Below are positions 32,419 through 42,165 of a stretch of DNA of 64,000 nucleotides, one piece after another (positions within the stretch are counted from its first letter, which is position 1; every line of letters starts with the position of its first letter). The DNA is from Rubricella sp038526735 (lineage in GTDB: Bacteria > Pseudomonadota > Alphaproteobacteria > Rhodobacterales > Rhodobacteraceae). Both the position numbers and the translations under genes were made by a program. The stretch is taken from assembly GCA_038526735.1 (NCBI GenBank), contig JBCBGM010000003.1:1-64000 (forward strand). Direction: 5' to 3'. The notes under the pieces are model-generated. The model was not told the origin of the DNA. It ran no database searches and saw nothing but the letters and a program-made list of their open reading frames with translations.

Positions 32419-33933
32419 ATGAGCGCACCGAAACCCGTTATCTTGTGCATTTTGGACGGGTGGGGGCTGAACCCATCAGCAGAGTTCAACGCGGTCGCGC
32501 AGGCGGATACTCCTACTTTTGACGCACTCCAAGCCAATGCGCCACAGGCGGAGCTTAAAGCGCACGGCGACGCTGTGGGTCTGCCTGACGCACAGATGGG
32601 CAACTCCGAGGTTGGGCACATGACAATCGGCGCAGGCCGTGTGATCTGGATGGACCTGCCCCGCATCGACAACGCGATCGCGGATGGCTCTTTTGCGAGC
32701 AACCCGGGCCTCATAGCGTTTATCACGGATTTGAAAGCGTCCGGAGGTGTGGCGCATCTCGCTGGGCTGGTCAGCCCGGGCGGCGTGCATGCGCACCAAG
32801 ATCACATTGTGGCTGCTGCGCGGGTGATTGCAGAAGCGGGCGTGCCGGTGCGGGTGCATGCCTTCACCGATGGGCGAGACGTCGCGCCAAAATCTGCCGC
32901 CACGCAAGTAGCGGCATTTGAGAAAGACCTGCCCGAGGGCGCGTCTATCGCCACCGTCTCAGGCCGCTTCTTCGCAATGGACCGCGACACACGCTGGGAG
33001 CGGGTCGAAAAAGCCTACCGCGCGATGACTTTGGCGGAAGGGAAGGCCGTAGCCTCCGCCGCTGAGGCTATCGAGAGTGCCTATGAGAGCGGTGAGACCG
33101 ACGAGTTCATCACACCTTCGGTCGTCGCAGGCTACGACGGGTTCAAACCCAACGACGGGCTCTTCTTCTGCAATTTCCGCGCAGACCGCGCCCGCGAAAT
33201 CCTCGAAGCACTCGTGGCGCCGGAGTTCACCAGTTTTGAGCGCTTAGCCCCACCGCCACACAGAGCGCTCGGCATGGTCTCCTACTCAGACCGCCATGAC
33301 GCGTGGATGCCGGCGCTTTTCCCATCCCAAGACGTGCCAAACACGCTCGGTGCATGGGTCGCGGCCCAGGGTAAGACCCAGTTTCGGATCGCTGAGACTG
33401 AGAAATACCCGCATGTGACCTTCTTCCTAAACGGAGGGGTCGAGGCTCCACACACCGGCGAAGAGCGGTTGATGCCGCCCTCGCCCAAGGTCAAAACCTA
33501 CGATCTGGCGCCGGAGATGTCGGCGGCTGTCGTGACCGCAGGCGTGCTGGGCGCCATCGCGGCGGGCCATGACATGATCGTCGTGAATTTCGCGAACCCC
33601 GACATGGTCGGCCACACCGGCGATCTTGAGGCGGCAAAAGCGGCCTGTGCGGCGGTGGATGCGGGCCTTGGGCAAATCGTGAAAGCGGTGTCTGAGGCCG
33701 GAGGGGCGATGGTTGTCACTGCCGATCACGGCAACTGCGAAGTGATGCGTGATCCGACGTCCGGCGAGGCGCACACCGCCCACACGCTCAACCCGGTGCC
33801 GGTGATGCTCGTCGGTGGGCCTGACGGTGCTGCGCTGCGGAACGGGCGGTTGAGCGATCTTGCGCCCACGATCCTCGACCTCATGCAGCTCCCCAAACCG
33901 CCGGAGATGACCGGCACATCGCTAATCTCTTGA
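32419..33933 (+). CDS. gpmI: 2,3-bisphosphoglycerate-independent phosphoglycerate mutase
   Basis: 504 residues. The alkaline-phosphatase-like metal site starts with ILDGWGLN and the phosphorylated Ser63 lies in LPDAQMGNSEVGHMTIGAG. HAHQDHI, FCNFRADRAREI, ANPDMVGHTGD and VTADHGNCE supply further ligands. It interconverts 3- and 2-phosphoglycerate using two Mn ions. It starts an alphaproteobacterial cluster with envC, ctpA and rppH; the stop overlaps the TTG start of the next gene. Confidence 0.96.
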   Translation: MSAPKPVILCILDGWGLNPSAEFNAVAQADTPTFDALQANAPQAELKAHGDAVGLPDAQMGNSEVGHMTIGAGRVIWMDLPRIDNAIADGSFASNPGLIAFITDLKASGGVAHLAGLVSPGGVHAHQDHIVAAARVIAEAGVPVRVHAFTDGRDVAPKSAATQVAAFEKDLPEGASIATVSGRFFAMDRDTRWERVEKAYRAMTLAEGKAVASAAEAIESAYESGETDEFITPSVVAGYDGFKPNDGLFFCNFRADRAREILEALVAPEFTSFERLAPPPHRALGMVSYSDRHDAWMPALFPSQDVPNTLGAWVAAQGKTQFRIAETEKYPHVTFFLNGGVEAPHTGEERLMPPSPKVKTYDLAPEMSAAVVTAGVLGAIAAGHDMIVVNFANPDMVGHTGDLEAAKAACAAVDAGLGQIVKAVSEAGGAMVVTADHGNCEVMRDPTSGEAHTAHTLNPVPVMLVGGPDGAALRNGRLSDLAPTILDLMQLPKPPEMTGTSLIS

Positions 33934-35039
33934 GGGCGCGCGCGGCAGCCTGCCTGATTGCCCTCAGCCTCGCAGGCGCGCCCGCTACCGCAGATGACTT
34001 GCGCGCCGCGCGTGCAGCTGTGCAATCAGCGGCAACCTCGCTTGAAAACGCACAGTCGCGCGCACCAGAGGCGCAGGCGGAGGCGTTCGCCCAAGCCATC
34101 TCCGCCTATGAGCGCAGCCTTGCTGATCTGCGCGGCGCGCAGCGGTCGATCCGGAGAGAGCGCGATATGCTTGCCGCCGATCTGGCGTTGCGGGAACAAG
34201 AAACTGCAACGCTGCTCAGCGCACTCCAACGTATCGAACGCGCCCCCGCCCCCCTTCTTTTGCTGCATCCCGCAGGGCCCGATGGGGCCGCGCGCGCTGG
34301 CATGATGATCCGCGAGGCTTTGCCGGAGTTGCAGGCGCGGGTGGATGCTCTGGCGAGTGATCTCGCAGCGCTAGAACGCCTCCAGCAGGCAGACAATGAC
34401 GCAGCTGAAGAGTTGGGCAGCGCACTCGCGGGCCTGCGCCGGGCGGAAGCTGCATTGCAGGATGCACTAGTCCGGAATCGTACTATTCCAGACCTAAACA
34501 CCGCAGCGCTCGCGGATGTTGCTGACAACATCAACGGCACCCTAGGCGCACTGGTCACATATGCAGAGGCGATAGACACCCCGCTCAGCGCACCCAACGT
34601 GGCCCAAGCGCCCAAGTGGCCCCTCGACGGGCGCCTCACCGGCGGCTTTGGCGCGACTGAGAATGGCAGCCCACGTCCCGGAATTCTCCTCTCCGCCCCC
34701 GCTGGCACCGCCGTGCTTGCCCCCACCGATGCCTCGGTGCGCTTTGCCGGAGCGTTCCTGGGCTACGGCGGCTTGGTGATTCTTGAGCCTGCCGATGACA
34801 CGCTTTTGGTGCTCGCAGGGCTTGAGGATCTGTCCATTTCGGCAGGCGACACCGTTATACAGAACGAAATCCTGGGTGCCCTTGCACCTGTGAGCGGTTC
34901 TGATGAAGTATTTTTGATGACACGCGAGAGTGATGTTGCAGCAGATCGCTCCGCAACGCTCTATATAGAACTACGCCGTGCAGGAGAGCCGATTGACCCG
35001 GCCTCTTATTTCGCGGTCGCTGAGGATGGGGAAAACTAA
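33930..35039 (+). CDS. EnvC-like murein hydrolase activator (degenerate M23)
   Basis: 369 residues, TTG start at 33930 overlapping the gpmI stop. Signal peptide (CLIALSLAGAPATADD), a long periplasmic coiled coil (~25-210) and a C-terminal M23/LytM-like domain (~235-365: GGFG, APAGTAVLAPTDASVRFAG, YGGLVIL, YIELRRAGEPIDPASYF). The M23 zinc ligands are missing: HxxxD, the second His and the HxH positions read RPGIL, EPAD and LAGLE. As in EnvC it should activate amidases rather than cut peptidoglycan. It acts in cell separation together with the ctpA neighbour's envelope role. Confidence 0.85.
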   Translation: MRARAAACLIALSLAGAPATADDLRAARAAVQSAATSLENAQSRAPEAQAEAFAQAISAYERSLADLRGAQRSIRRERDMLAADLALREQETATLLSALQRIERAPAPLLLLHPAGPDGAARAGMMIREALPELQARVDALASDLAALERLQQADNDAAEELGSALAGLRRAEAALQDALVRNRTIPDLNTAALADVADNINGTLGALVTYAEAIDTPLSAPNVAQAPKWPLDGRLTGGFGATENGSPRPGILLSAPAGTAVLAPTDASVRFAGAFLGYGGLVILEPADDTLLVLAGLEDLSISAGDTVIQNEILGALAPVSGSDEVFLMTRESDVAADRSATLYIELRRAGEPIDPASYFAVAEDGEN

Positions 35040-35040
35040 C

Positions 35041-36351
35041 ATGCGCAAAACGATCATCGCCGCTGTGATCGGAGCCGTCGCCGGTGCGACGCTCACCACT
35101 CAAGTTGTCGGCCCGTTGGTTGCGCAGGAAGGGCCCAGCCGCTCCACCTACGAGTATCTTGACCTGTTCGGTTCGATCTTTGAGCGGGTGCGCGCCTCTT
35201 ATGTTGAAGAGGTTGATGACGCGCAGCTAATTGAAGCGGCGATCTCGGGCATGCTCACCTCGCTTGATCCGCACTCAGGATACCTCCCGGCGGAGGATTT
35301 CACCGACATGCAGGTTCAGACGCGCGGTGAGTTTGGTGGCCTTGGCATTGAGGTGACCCAGGAAAACGGCTTCGTGAAGGTGGTCTCTCCGATCGACGAC
35401 ACTCCCGCTGCGAACGCCGGTATCGAAGCCGGAGATTTCATCACCCATGTGGACGGTGAAAGCGTTCTGGGCCTCGCGCTGGATGAAGCGGTCGAATTGA
35501 TGCGCGGGCCTGTGGGCTCCGAAATTCTCGTCACGATTGCGCGCGAAGGGGAGACGGAGCCATTCGACGTCTCCATCACCCGCGATGTGATCAAAATCCG
35601 CGCCGCCCGCGCACGGCTTGAGGGCAATACGGTGGTTCTGAGGGTCACGACCTTCAGCCAGCAAACCTATGAGAACGTCGAGCAAGCGCTTGAGCGGCAG
35701 GCCGAAGAGCTTGGCGGCTTGGAAAATGTCGATGGCGTGGTGCTGGATCTGCGCAACAACCCAGGTGGGCTGCTGACGCAAGCGATCCGGGTCTCGGATG
35801 CGTTCCTTGAGCGGGGAGAGATCGTCTCCACCCGTGGTCGCGACCCACGCGACAGCGACCGCTACAACGCGACACCCGGCGATCTGATCGACGGCAAGCC
35901 GATTGTCGTGCTGATCAACGGCGGGTCGGCCTCTGCATCTGAGATTGTCGCCGGCGCGCTGCAAGATCACCGCCGCGCGATCATCGTGGGGGAAAAGAGC
36001 TTTGGGAAAGGCTCGGTGCAGTCAGTCATCCCGCTTCAAGGCAACGCTGCGATGCGCCTGACCACCTCGCGCTATTACACGCCGTCGGGGCGGTCCATCC
36101 AAGCGCTTGGCATCGCGCCCGACATCCTCGTGCGGCCCCGCTTGGGCGGGGAAGAGCTGGATGGCTTGGGCCGGTCAGAAGCTGACCTGCGCGGCTCCCT
36201 CTCGAACGAAACGCTCTCTGAGGACGAGCGTCGTCAGCTTGAGGAAGAGGCAGAGCGGCTTGAGGCCGACGCTGAGCGCCGCAACCAGGATTATCAGTTG
36301 GCCTACGCGCTCGATATCATCCGCGGCATCTCGGTGATCGGCAATCAATGA
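35041..36351 (+). CDS. ctpA: Carboxy-terminal processing protease (S41)
   Basis: 436 residues from the ATG at 35041 with a ggggaaaac ribosome binding site; the longer frame from 34978 overlaps envC. Signal sequence, PDZ domain (~80-165: GLGIEVTQENGFVKVVSPID), then the S41 protease core with the catalytic Ser in GGSASASEIVAGAL and Lys in EKSFGKGSVQ. The charged C-terminal ~60 residues form a coiled-coil helix. It degrades or trims periplasmic proteins. It overlaps rppH by ATGA. Confidence 0.94.
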   Translation: MRKTIIAAVIGAVAGATLTTQVVGPLVAQEGPSRSTYEYLDLFGSIFERVRASYVEEVDDAQLIEAAISGMLTSLDPHSGYLPAEDFTDMQVQTRGEFGGLGIEVTQENGFVKVVSPIDDTPAANAGIEAGDFITHVDGESVLGLALDEAVELMRGPVGSEILVTIAREGETEPFDVSITRDVIKIRAARARLEGNTVVLRVTTFSQQTYENVEQALERQAEELGGLENVDGVVLDLRNNPGGLLTQAIRVSDAFLERGEIVSTRGRDPRDSDRYNATPGDLIDGKPIVVLINGGSASASEIVAGALQDHRRAIIVGEKSFGKGSVQSVIPLQGNAAMRLTTSRYYTPSGRSIQALGIAPDILVRPRLGGEELDGLGRSEADLRGSLSNETLSEDERRQLEEEAERLEADAERRNQDYQLAYALDIIRGISVIGNQ

Positions 36352-36815
36352 GCCATCCGACGGACTACCGCCCGTGCGTTGGGATTGTCCTGACCAACGG
36401 GCGGGGCGAGGTGTTTGCGGGCCAAAGGGCTGACATGACAGCGCCCGCATGGCAGATGCCACAGGGCGGGATAGATCCGGGCGAAACGGTCGAGAAGGCC
36501 GCCTACCGGGAGCTGGTTGAGGAAACCAGCGTCCCACGCGAGGCGGTCACCTGGCTGGCGCAAACGCAAAACCCGTATCGCTACGACTTCCCACCAGAGG
36601 TTCTGGGTAAGCGCTTCAAAAAATATCGCGGGCAAGAGCAGCACTGGGTTTTGCTGCGGTTGAATGGGCCCGAGACGACGATTGAGCTGGAGACTGAGCA
36701 CCCGGAGTTTTCAGAGTGGACATGGATGTCACCGGCTGACGTTGTCGAAAGCATCGTTGCCTTCAAACGCCCGATCTACGAGGCGGTGCTCGCCGAATTC
36801 TCATCGCATCTTTAG
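36348..36815 (+). CDS. rppH: RNA 5'-pyrophosphohydrolase (Nudix)
   Basis: 155 residues. YRPCVGIVLTNGRGEVFAGQ, PAWQMPQGGIDPGE and the Nudix box (residues 40-62: GGIDPGETVEKAAYRELVEE) are typical of RppH, as is the QNPYRYDFP motif and KYRGQEQHWVLLRL. The last box position is Ser instead of the usual Gly. It removes pyrophosphate from mRNA 5' ends to start decay. Confidence 0.93.
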   Translation: MSHPTDYRPCVGIVLTNGRGEVFAGQRADMTAPAWQMPQGGIDPGETVEKAAYRELVEETSVPREAVTWLAQTQNPYRYDFPPEVLGKRFKKYRGQEQHWVLLRLNGPETTIELETEHPEFSEWTWMSPADVVESIVAFKRPIYEAVLAEFSSHL

Positions 36816-36821
36816 CCCGGC

Positions 36822-37406
36822 TCACTCCACCGCCAGAGCCGCCGCCTCAATGATCGGAAAGAAGCTGCCCGCTGATCGCACGCCAAACCACGCGCCCTCG
36901 GTTTTTCCGATGTCGATCAACCGATAGAAGCTTTTGCGGTCGATCCGCGCCTCCAGCCCGCGGCGGACATGTACGTAGGGCGTGGGTTCCCCGTCCTCCG
37001 CGTACAGAACCCTCAGCGGGTTTTCGTCTGACAGCGTCGTTTCATCCCCGACATTGGTCTCAAAGGTCAGGCTTTGCTCGCCGCCCTCTTCTGAAGCATG
37101 AAAATCCAGTGCCACAAACGGCGCATCCTCCACCCGGATGCCCACCTTCTCCACCGGCGTAACGAGGAAAAACTTGCCCTCCTCCAGCTTTAGGATCGAG
37201 GCAAAAAGCTTGACCATCGGCAGCCGCCCAATCGGCGTGCCCTCATAGAACCAAGTGCCATCGCGCTTGATCTCCATGTCGATGTCACCACAAAAATCCG
37301 GGTTCCACAGATGCACAGGGGGCGGGCCTTTGCGCTTGCCAATCGCCTTTGCGATCCCTTCAGCAGACGGGGTCGCGGGGGTGTGATCGGACGTTTGCTC
37401 TGGCAC
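36822..37406 (-). CDS. DUF1285 domain protein
   Basis: 194 residues from GTG at 37406, chosen because aggagg lies 7 bases before it; an ATG at 37439 lacks such a site. The DUF1285 core starts at PPPVHLWNPDFCGDIDMEIK and includes GTWFYEGTPIGRLPMVKLF and FVALDFHA. Cytoplasmic, function unknown in the family. It is convergent with rppH and divergent from the moxR operon, sharing an ~88-bp promoter region. Confidence 0.88.
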   Translation of the reverse strand: MPEQTSDHTPATPSAEGIAKAIGKRKGPPPVHLWNPDFCGDIDMEIKRDGTWFYEGTPIGRLPMVKLFASILKLEEGKFFLVTPVEKVGIRVEDAPFVALDFHASEEGGEQSLTFETNVGDETTLSDENPLRVLYAEDGEPTPYVHVRRGLEARIDRKSFYRLIDIGKTEGAWFGVRSAGSFFPIIEAAALAVE

Positions 37407-37494
37407 GGGTTTTCCTCCTGCCTGTTCCTGTGCAAGCATCGATATAGATTGCACTGGGTGCATTCCAGCACTGCGGTGACAGGGAGAGACGAGA

Positions 37495-38502
37495 ATGGCT
37501 GAGACTGACACTCTGCTGAGCGACATCGAAGCAACGGGCGAGAAGCTCAAGCAAGCGGCCTCGGCTGTGGGTCAACGCGTGATCGGGCAAGAGCGCGTCG
37601 TGGATTTGTCGCTTACGGCACTCCTCTCCGGCGGGCATGCTCTGCTGGTTGGTGCGCCGGGTTTGGCGAAAACGCGGCTGGTCGAAACGCTTGGCACGGT
37701 GCTTGGCCTTGATGCGGGCCGCGTGCAGTTCACACCTGATCTGATGCCCTCCGATATCCTGGGCGCAGAGGTGCTTGAGAGCACGCCCGATGGCAAACGC
37801 GAGTTTCGCTTCATCGACGGCCCGATCTTCTGCCAACTGCTGATGGCGGACGAGATCAACCGTGCTGGCCCTCGTACCCAGTCTGCGCTGTTGCAGGCCA
37901 TGCAGGAAAAGCATGTGACCGTCGCGGGCGCACGGCGCGACCTGCCACGCCCCTTCCACGTGCTCGCAACCCAAAACCCGATCGAGCAGGAGGGGACGTA
38001 CCCGCTCCCCGAAGCGCAGCTTGACCGGTTCTTGCTGCAAATCGATGTGGACTACCCGGACCGGGAGGCGGAGCGGAAAATCCTCTTTGCCACCACCGGC
38101 ACCGACGACACGCATGTGAGCCCGGTGTTCGACACCGCAGGTCTGGTCCACGCGCAAGAGATTGTCCGCCGCATGCCCGTCGGTGAGAGTGTGGTGGAGG
38201 CAATCCTCGACCTCGTGCGCGCCGCGCGGCCCGGAGAGCCCGAAGCGCCTGAGGCCGTGCAAAAAGCCATCAGCTGGGGACCGGGGCCGCGTGCTGCGCA
38301 GGCGCTGATGCTCGCAGTGCGCGCGCGGACTTTGCTGGAAGGCAGGCTCGCGCCCTCGATTGATGACGTGGCCGCACTCGCGCAACCCGTCCTGATCCAC
38401 CGCATGGCGCTGACCTTTGCTGCGCGCGCCGAAGGGCAAACGCTGGAGCAGGTCATTTCCAGCCTCGTGCGCGACACCCTCAAGCTCGACATTGCCGCAT
38501 AA
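37495..38502 (+). CDS. moxR: MoxR-family AAA ATPase
   Basis: 335 residues. Walker A GAPGLAKTRLVE, Walker B LLMADEINRAGPRTQSALLQ, sensor ATQNPIEQEGTYPLPEAQLDRF. MoxR ATPases act as chaperones for assembly or activation of partner proteins, typically encoded beside DUF58 and VWA-type proteins as here. It heads a four-gene operon; the stop overlaps the DUF58 start by one base (TAATG). Confidence 0.93.
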   Translation: MAETDTLLSDIEATGEKLKQAASAVGQRVIGQERVVDLSLTALLSGGHALLVGAPGLAKTRLVETLGTVLGLDAGRVQFTPDLMPSDILGAEVLESTPDGKREFRFIDGPIFCQLLMADEINRAGPRTQSALLQAMQEKHVTVAGARRDLPRPFHVLATQNPIEQEGTYPLPEAQLDRFLLQIDVDYPDREAERKILFATTGTDDTHVSPVFDTAGLVHAQEIVRRMPVGESVVEAILDLVRAARPGEPEAPEAVQKAISWGPGPRAAQALMLAVRARTLLEGRLAPSIDDVAALAQPVLIHRMALTFAARAEGQTLEQVISSLVRDTLKLDIAA

Positions 38503-39413
38503 TGGCCGAGCGCGCCGGGCTTGATACCGCCGCTGGCCGCGCCGTCTGGTTGCGCCGCGACGCAGAGAAGATCGCAGGATCGCTCCCGCCGCTGTTGGCG
38601 GAGGCCGAACGTCTCGCAGCGACGATTGTGTCGGGCGTGCACGGTCGGCGGCGCACCGGTCCGGGCGAAGAGTTCTGGCAATACCGGCAAGCGCTGCCCG
38701 GCGATGTATCTACGGCGATCGATTGGCGCCGCTCCGCCCGCTCAGATGCGGCCTATATCCGCGAGATGGAGTGGGATTCAGCTCAGACGGTCACCTTTTG
38801 GTGCGATCGCGCCCCCTCGATGGGATACGCCTCTGACCGCGATGGCCGCACTAAGGCGGAGCGTGCAAAACTCCTGACGCTTGCCCTTAGCGTGCTCTTG
38901 ATGGGCGCCGGGGAGCGGGTTGCCTTGATGGACAGCCTCGCCTCTGAGCCGCGCGCAGGGGAGACACAGCTGAGGTCTATGGCGCTGGCACTTTCGCAGG
39001 CCCAGGACGACAGCGGAGATTTCGGCGCCGCCCCTCCTTGGCCCGAAAAACGTGGCGGTCAGGCAGTGTTTTTCTCGGATTTTCTCGGGGATCTCGACAA
39101 CACCAAACTCGCTCTCTCCGCCGCCGCCCAGCGCGGTGTGCGGGGTGTGCTCTTGCAAATCAACGACCCCGCCGAAGAGAGCTTTCCGTTCGACGGGCGC
39201 GTGCGCTTTAAGTCGATGGGTGGCGTGGTTGATTTTGAAACCGAGCGCGCACGCGGGTTGAAAGACGCCTACACAGAACGCCTAACAGCGCGACGGGGTG
39301 AGCTGGAGGCGTTGGCTAGAGGTGCGGGCTGGCATTTTGCTATCCACCGCACCTCCGAGAGCCCCCGCAAAGCCCTTCTGTGGCTCTACACACTTCTGGG
39401 CGGGGTGAACTGA
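38502..39413 (+). CDS. DUF58 domain protein
   Basis: 303 residues, start overlapping the moxR stop. The DUF58 signature GPGEEFWQYRQALPGDVSTAIDWR (shortened: FWQYRQALPGD, IDWRRSAR) is followed by a VWA-like region with FWCDRAPSM (a degenerate MIDAS-like DxSxS). Soluble, no signal peptide. It is the usual partner of MoxR ATPases, and the complex is thought to act on envelope or periplasmic proteins. Confidence 0.9.
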   Translation: MAERAGLDTAAGRAVWLRRDAEKIAGSLPPLLAEAERLAATIVSGVHGRRRTGPGEEFWQYRQALPGDVSTAIDWRRSARSDAAYIREMEWDSAQTVTFWCDRAPSMGYASDRDGRTKAERAKLLTLALSVLLMGAGERVALMDSLASEPRAGETQLRSMALALSQAQDDSGDFGAAPPWPEKRGGQAVFFSDFLGDLDNTKLALSAAAQRGVRGVLLQINDPAEESFPFDGRVRFKSMGGVVDFETERARGLKDAYTERLTARRGELEALARGAGWHFAIHRTSESPRKALLWLYTLLGGVN

Positions 39414-39414
39414 G

Positions 39415-42165
39415 ATGCTGAGCTTGGGCCCCCTTGCATTCCTGACACCATGGTTGCTGCTGGGACTCGTCGCACTGCCGGTGATCTGGTGGCTTTTGCG
39501 GGCAACACCACCAGCGCCGCAACAGGTCTCTTTCCCCGGTGTACGGCTTTTGCTGGGTCTCGAAGACCCCGAGCGCACGCCTGAACGAACCCCATGGTGG
39601 TTACTCTTGTTGCGTATCCTGGCGCTGGCCATCGCGATCTTGGCGCTGGCGGATCCAGTGCTCAATCCGCGGGAGCGGGGTGTCTCAGCCGATGCACCAC
39701 TTCTGATCGTGATGGACGGCGGCTGGGCCTCGGCCCCCGATTGGCCCGCACGACAGGCGCGCGTTATCTCTGCACTAGAGGCAGCGGATCGCGACGGGCG
39801 CAGCGTTTACCTTGAAGTGATCGCCCAACCCAGAGCCGCAGACAGCTTCACCGCGCGCCCAGCGCGTGACTGGGTCGGCTACATTGAGAACCTTACGCCC
39901 GCCGCGTGGTCACCAGGCCGCTCGGCCTTTGCAGAAGAGCTAACAGCGATTGATGAAAGCGTTGAGGTTCTGTGGCTGCACGACGGTTTGACGGACGGCT
40001 CAACCTTCGCCGAGGACCTGCTCGCGCTTGGTACCGTATCCTCTATCGGCCCGCGCCAAACCGCACGCGCGATCACGGCGCCTCGGTTCGAAAACGGAGA
40101 GGTTTTTGCCGAAGTGTTGCGCAGTGACAGCGGGCTTGAACGTCGCCAGGTCATCGCCTTTGGCCCTGACCCGAACGGCATCCAACGCGCTCTGGGCACC
40201 GGCGAGGCTGTGTTTGAGGCCGAAGACACCCGCGCCGAGGTGCGCTTTGATCTGCCTACAGAACTCGTCAACCGCATCACCCGTCTCAGCATAGAGGGCG
40301 CACCTTCTGCGGGCGCGGTTGCGCTTGCAGATGACGCGCTGCGTCGGCGCACAGTCGCCCTCGTTGCAGGGGATGTTTCCGAAGAGCAAATCCGCCTGCT
40401 TGACCCGCTCCATTACCTTCGCACCGCGCTTGAGCCCACAGCTGACCTCTACGAACTCCCCCTCAGCGACGTCCTGCCCGCCGCCCCAGACGCGATTGTG
40501 TTGGCCGACGTCGGCACGCTCGCGCGGGCAGAACAGGACGCCCTACAAACTTGGGTCGAGGGTGGTGGCCTTTTGATCCGCTTTGCCGGGCCGCGCCTCG
40601 CCTCTTCGGGCACTGGGCAAATCGAGCGAGACCCGTTGTTGCCGGTGCGCCTCCGCGCGGGCGGGCGCTCTGTCGGCGGTGCGATGAGTTGGGGCGCCCC
40701 AAAACGCCTGCGTCCGTTCGCCGAAGATGGGCCCTTCGCAGGGCTCGTGCCGCCTAGCGAGGTTGAGATCACAAGCCAGGTCATGGCGCAGCCCGACCCT
40801 GAGCTCGCCAACCTGACCCTCGCCGCCCTTGAGGATGGTACGCCGCTTGTCACGGCCCGAAGTGTTGGTGAGGGCCGCGTCGTGCTCTTTCACGTTACCG
40901 CAGGCGCGCGCTGGTCCACCCTGCCGCTCTCGGGGCTCTTTGTGCAAATGCTCGACCGCCTCACCCAATCCACCCGCCCCGCGACCGACATGACCTCTGA
41001 CCTCGCAGGTGCCGTCTGGACGCCGGAGCGGCTTTTGGATGGGTTCGGTCAGTTGCAAGAGGCCAGCCTGCAGGCCGGTATTCCCGGTGAGGAACTCGCG
41101 ACTGCCCTAACCGGCCCAGACGCGAGACCCGGCCTTTATCGCGCTGGCGACCGGAGCTTTGCGCTGAACCTGTTCGCCCAGGACGACGCGCTCGTAGCTT
41201 TGGACCTGCCCGAGGGTGTCACGCAGCTTGGCCTCGATACGGTGGAGGACGTGTTCTACAAACCGCTGTTGCTCACAATTGCGCTGGCATTGCTGTTGCT
41301 CGACGCACTAGCGACCCTCGCGCTCAACGGCCGCCTGTTCCTGTCACGCGCGGTTGCGCCTTTGCTCGCAGTGATGCTCCTCCCAGCCTTCGCGGAAGCG
41401 CAGGAGGTGGTTGAGGGCTCTCCGGTCTTTGCCACGTCCGAGACTGTCATCGCGCATATTCTGACGGGTGATCCGCGCACCGATGAGAAGGCGCGGGCAG
41501 GCATGCAGGGGCTCGCGCTCATGCTGAACCAGCGCACCGCGGTGGAGCCGCGTGTGGCCTCCGTTGATCTCGAAAGCGATGAGTTGGCGTTTTATCCGCT
41601 GCTCTATTGGCCTGTCGTGGAGGGGCAGCCCACGCCAACCGACGAGGCTTACGCAAAGCTCAACCGGTTTATCCGCAACGGCGGGATGCTGCTGTTCGAC
41701 ACGGCGGACGCAAATATCGCTGCTGTAGGCACCTCAACCCCGAACCGGCGTACGCTGCAACGGCTGGCAGAGCCGCTTGATCTGCCGCCTTTAGAGCCAA
41801 TCCCCGAAGATCACGTGCTCACCCGAACCTTCTATCTGCTGCAGGCCTTCCCGGGCCGGTTCATCAACGGCAACACTTGGGTCGAGGCGGCACCTGACCC
41901 GGGCGAGTACGAAGAGGGCTCTCCGTTTCGCCAATTGAATGACGGGGTGACGCCGGTTCTGATCGGTTCAAACGATTGGGCTGCCGCTTGGGCCGTGGAT
42001 GATCTGGGGGCACCGCTCTTTCAGGTCGGCAGGGGCGCTACCGGAAACCGTCAGCGCGAGATCGCGTATCGGTTTGGGGTCAATGTGGTGATGTATGTGC
42101 TCACCGGGAACTACAAATCCGATCAGGTGCATGTGCCTGCATTGCTTGAGAGGCTGGGCCAGTGA
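39415..42165 (+). CDS. BatA-like membrane protein with C-terminal DUF4159
   Basis: 916 residues. The N-terminus has two membrane helices (~5-27 and ~58-78) around a QVSFPGVRLL BatA-type linker, then a VWA-like and glutamine-amidotransferase-like periplasmic part, a membrane helix pair near residues 615-665 and a C-terminal DUF4159 domain (~680-910: YPLLYWPVVEGQ, FIRNGGMLLFDT). It starts 1 bp after DUF58 and overlaps the next gene by 4 bp. Part of the MoxR-linked envelope complex; biochemical role unknown. Confidence 0.85.
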   Translation: MLSLGPLAFLTPWLLLGLVALPVIWWLLRATPPAPQQVSFPGVRLLLGLEDPERTPERTPWWLLLLRILALAIAILALADPVLNPRERGVSADAPLLIVMDGGWASAPDWPARQARVISALEAADRDGRSVYLEVIAQPRAADSFTARPARDWVGYIENLTPAAWSPGRSAFAEELTAIDESVEVLWLHDGLTDGSTFAEDLLALGTVSSIGPRQTARAITAPRFENGEVFAEVLRSDSGLERRQVIAFGPDPNGIQRALGTGEAVFEAEDTRAEVRFDLPTELVNRITRLSIEGAPSAGAVALADDALRRRTVALVAGDVSEEQIRLLDPLHYLRTALEPTADLYELPLSDVLPAAPDAIVLADVGTLARAEQDALQTWVEGGGLLIRFAGPRLASSGTGQIERDPLLPVRLRAGGRSVGGAMSWGAPKRLRPFAEDGPFAGLVPPSEVEITSQVMAQPDPELANLTLAALEDGTPLVTARSVGEGRVVLFHVTAGARWSTLPLSGLFVQMLDRLTQSTRPATDMTSDLAGAVWTPERLLDGFGQLQEASLQAGIPGEELATALTGPDARPGLYRAGDRSFALNLFAQDDALVALDLPEGVTQLGLDTVEDVFYKPLLLTIALALLLLDALATLALNGRLFLSRAVAPLLAVMLLPAFAEAQEVVEGSPVFATSETVIAHILTGDPRTDEKARAGMQGLALMLNQRTAVEPRVASVDLESDELAFYPLLYWPVVEGQPTPTDEAYAKLNRFIRNGGMLLFDTADANIAAVGTSTPNRRTLQRLAEPLDLPPLEPIPEDHVLTRTFYLLQAFPGRFINGNTWVEAAPDPGEYEEGSPFRQLNDGVTPVLIGSNDWAAAWAVDDLGAPLFQVGRGATGNRQREIAYRFGVNVVMYVLTGNYKSDQVHVPALLERLGQ

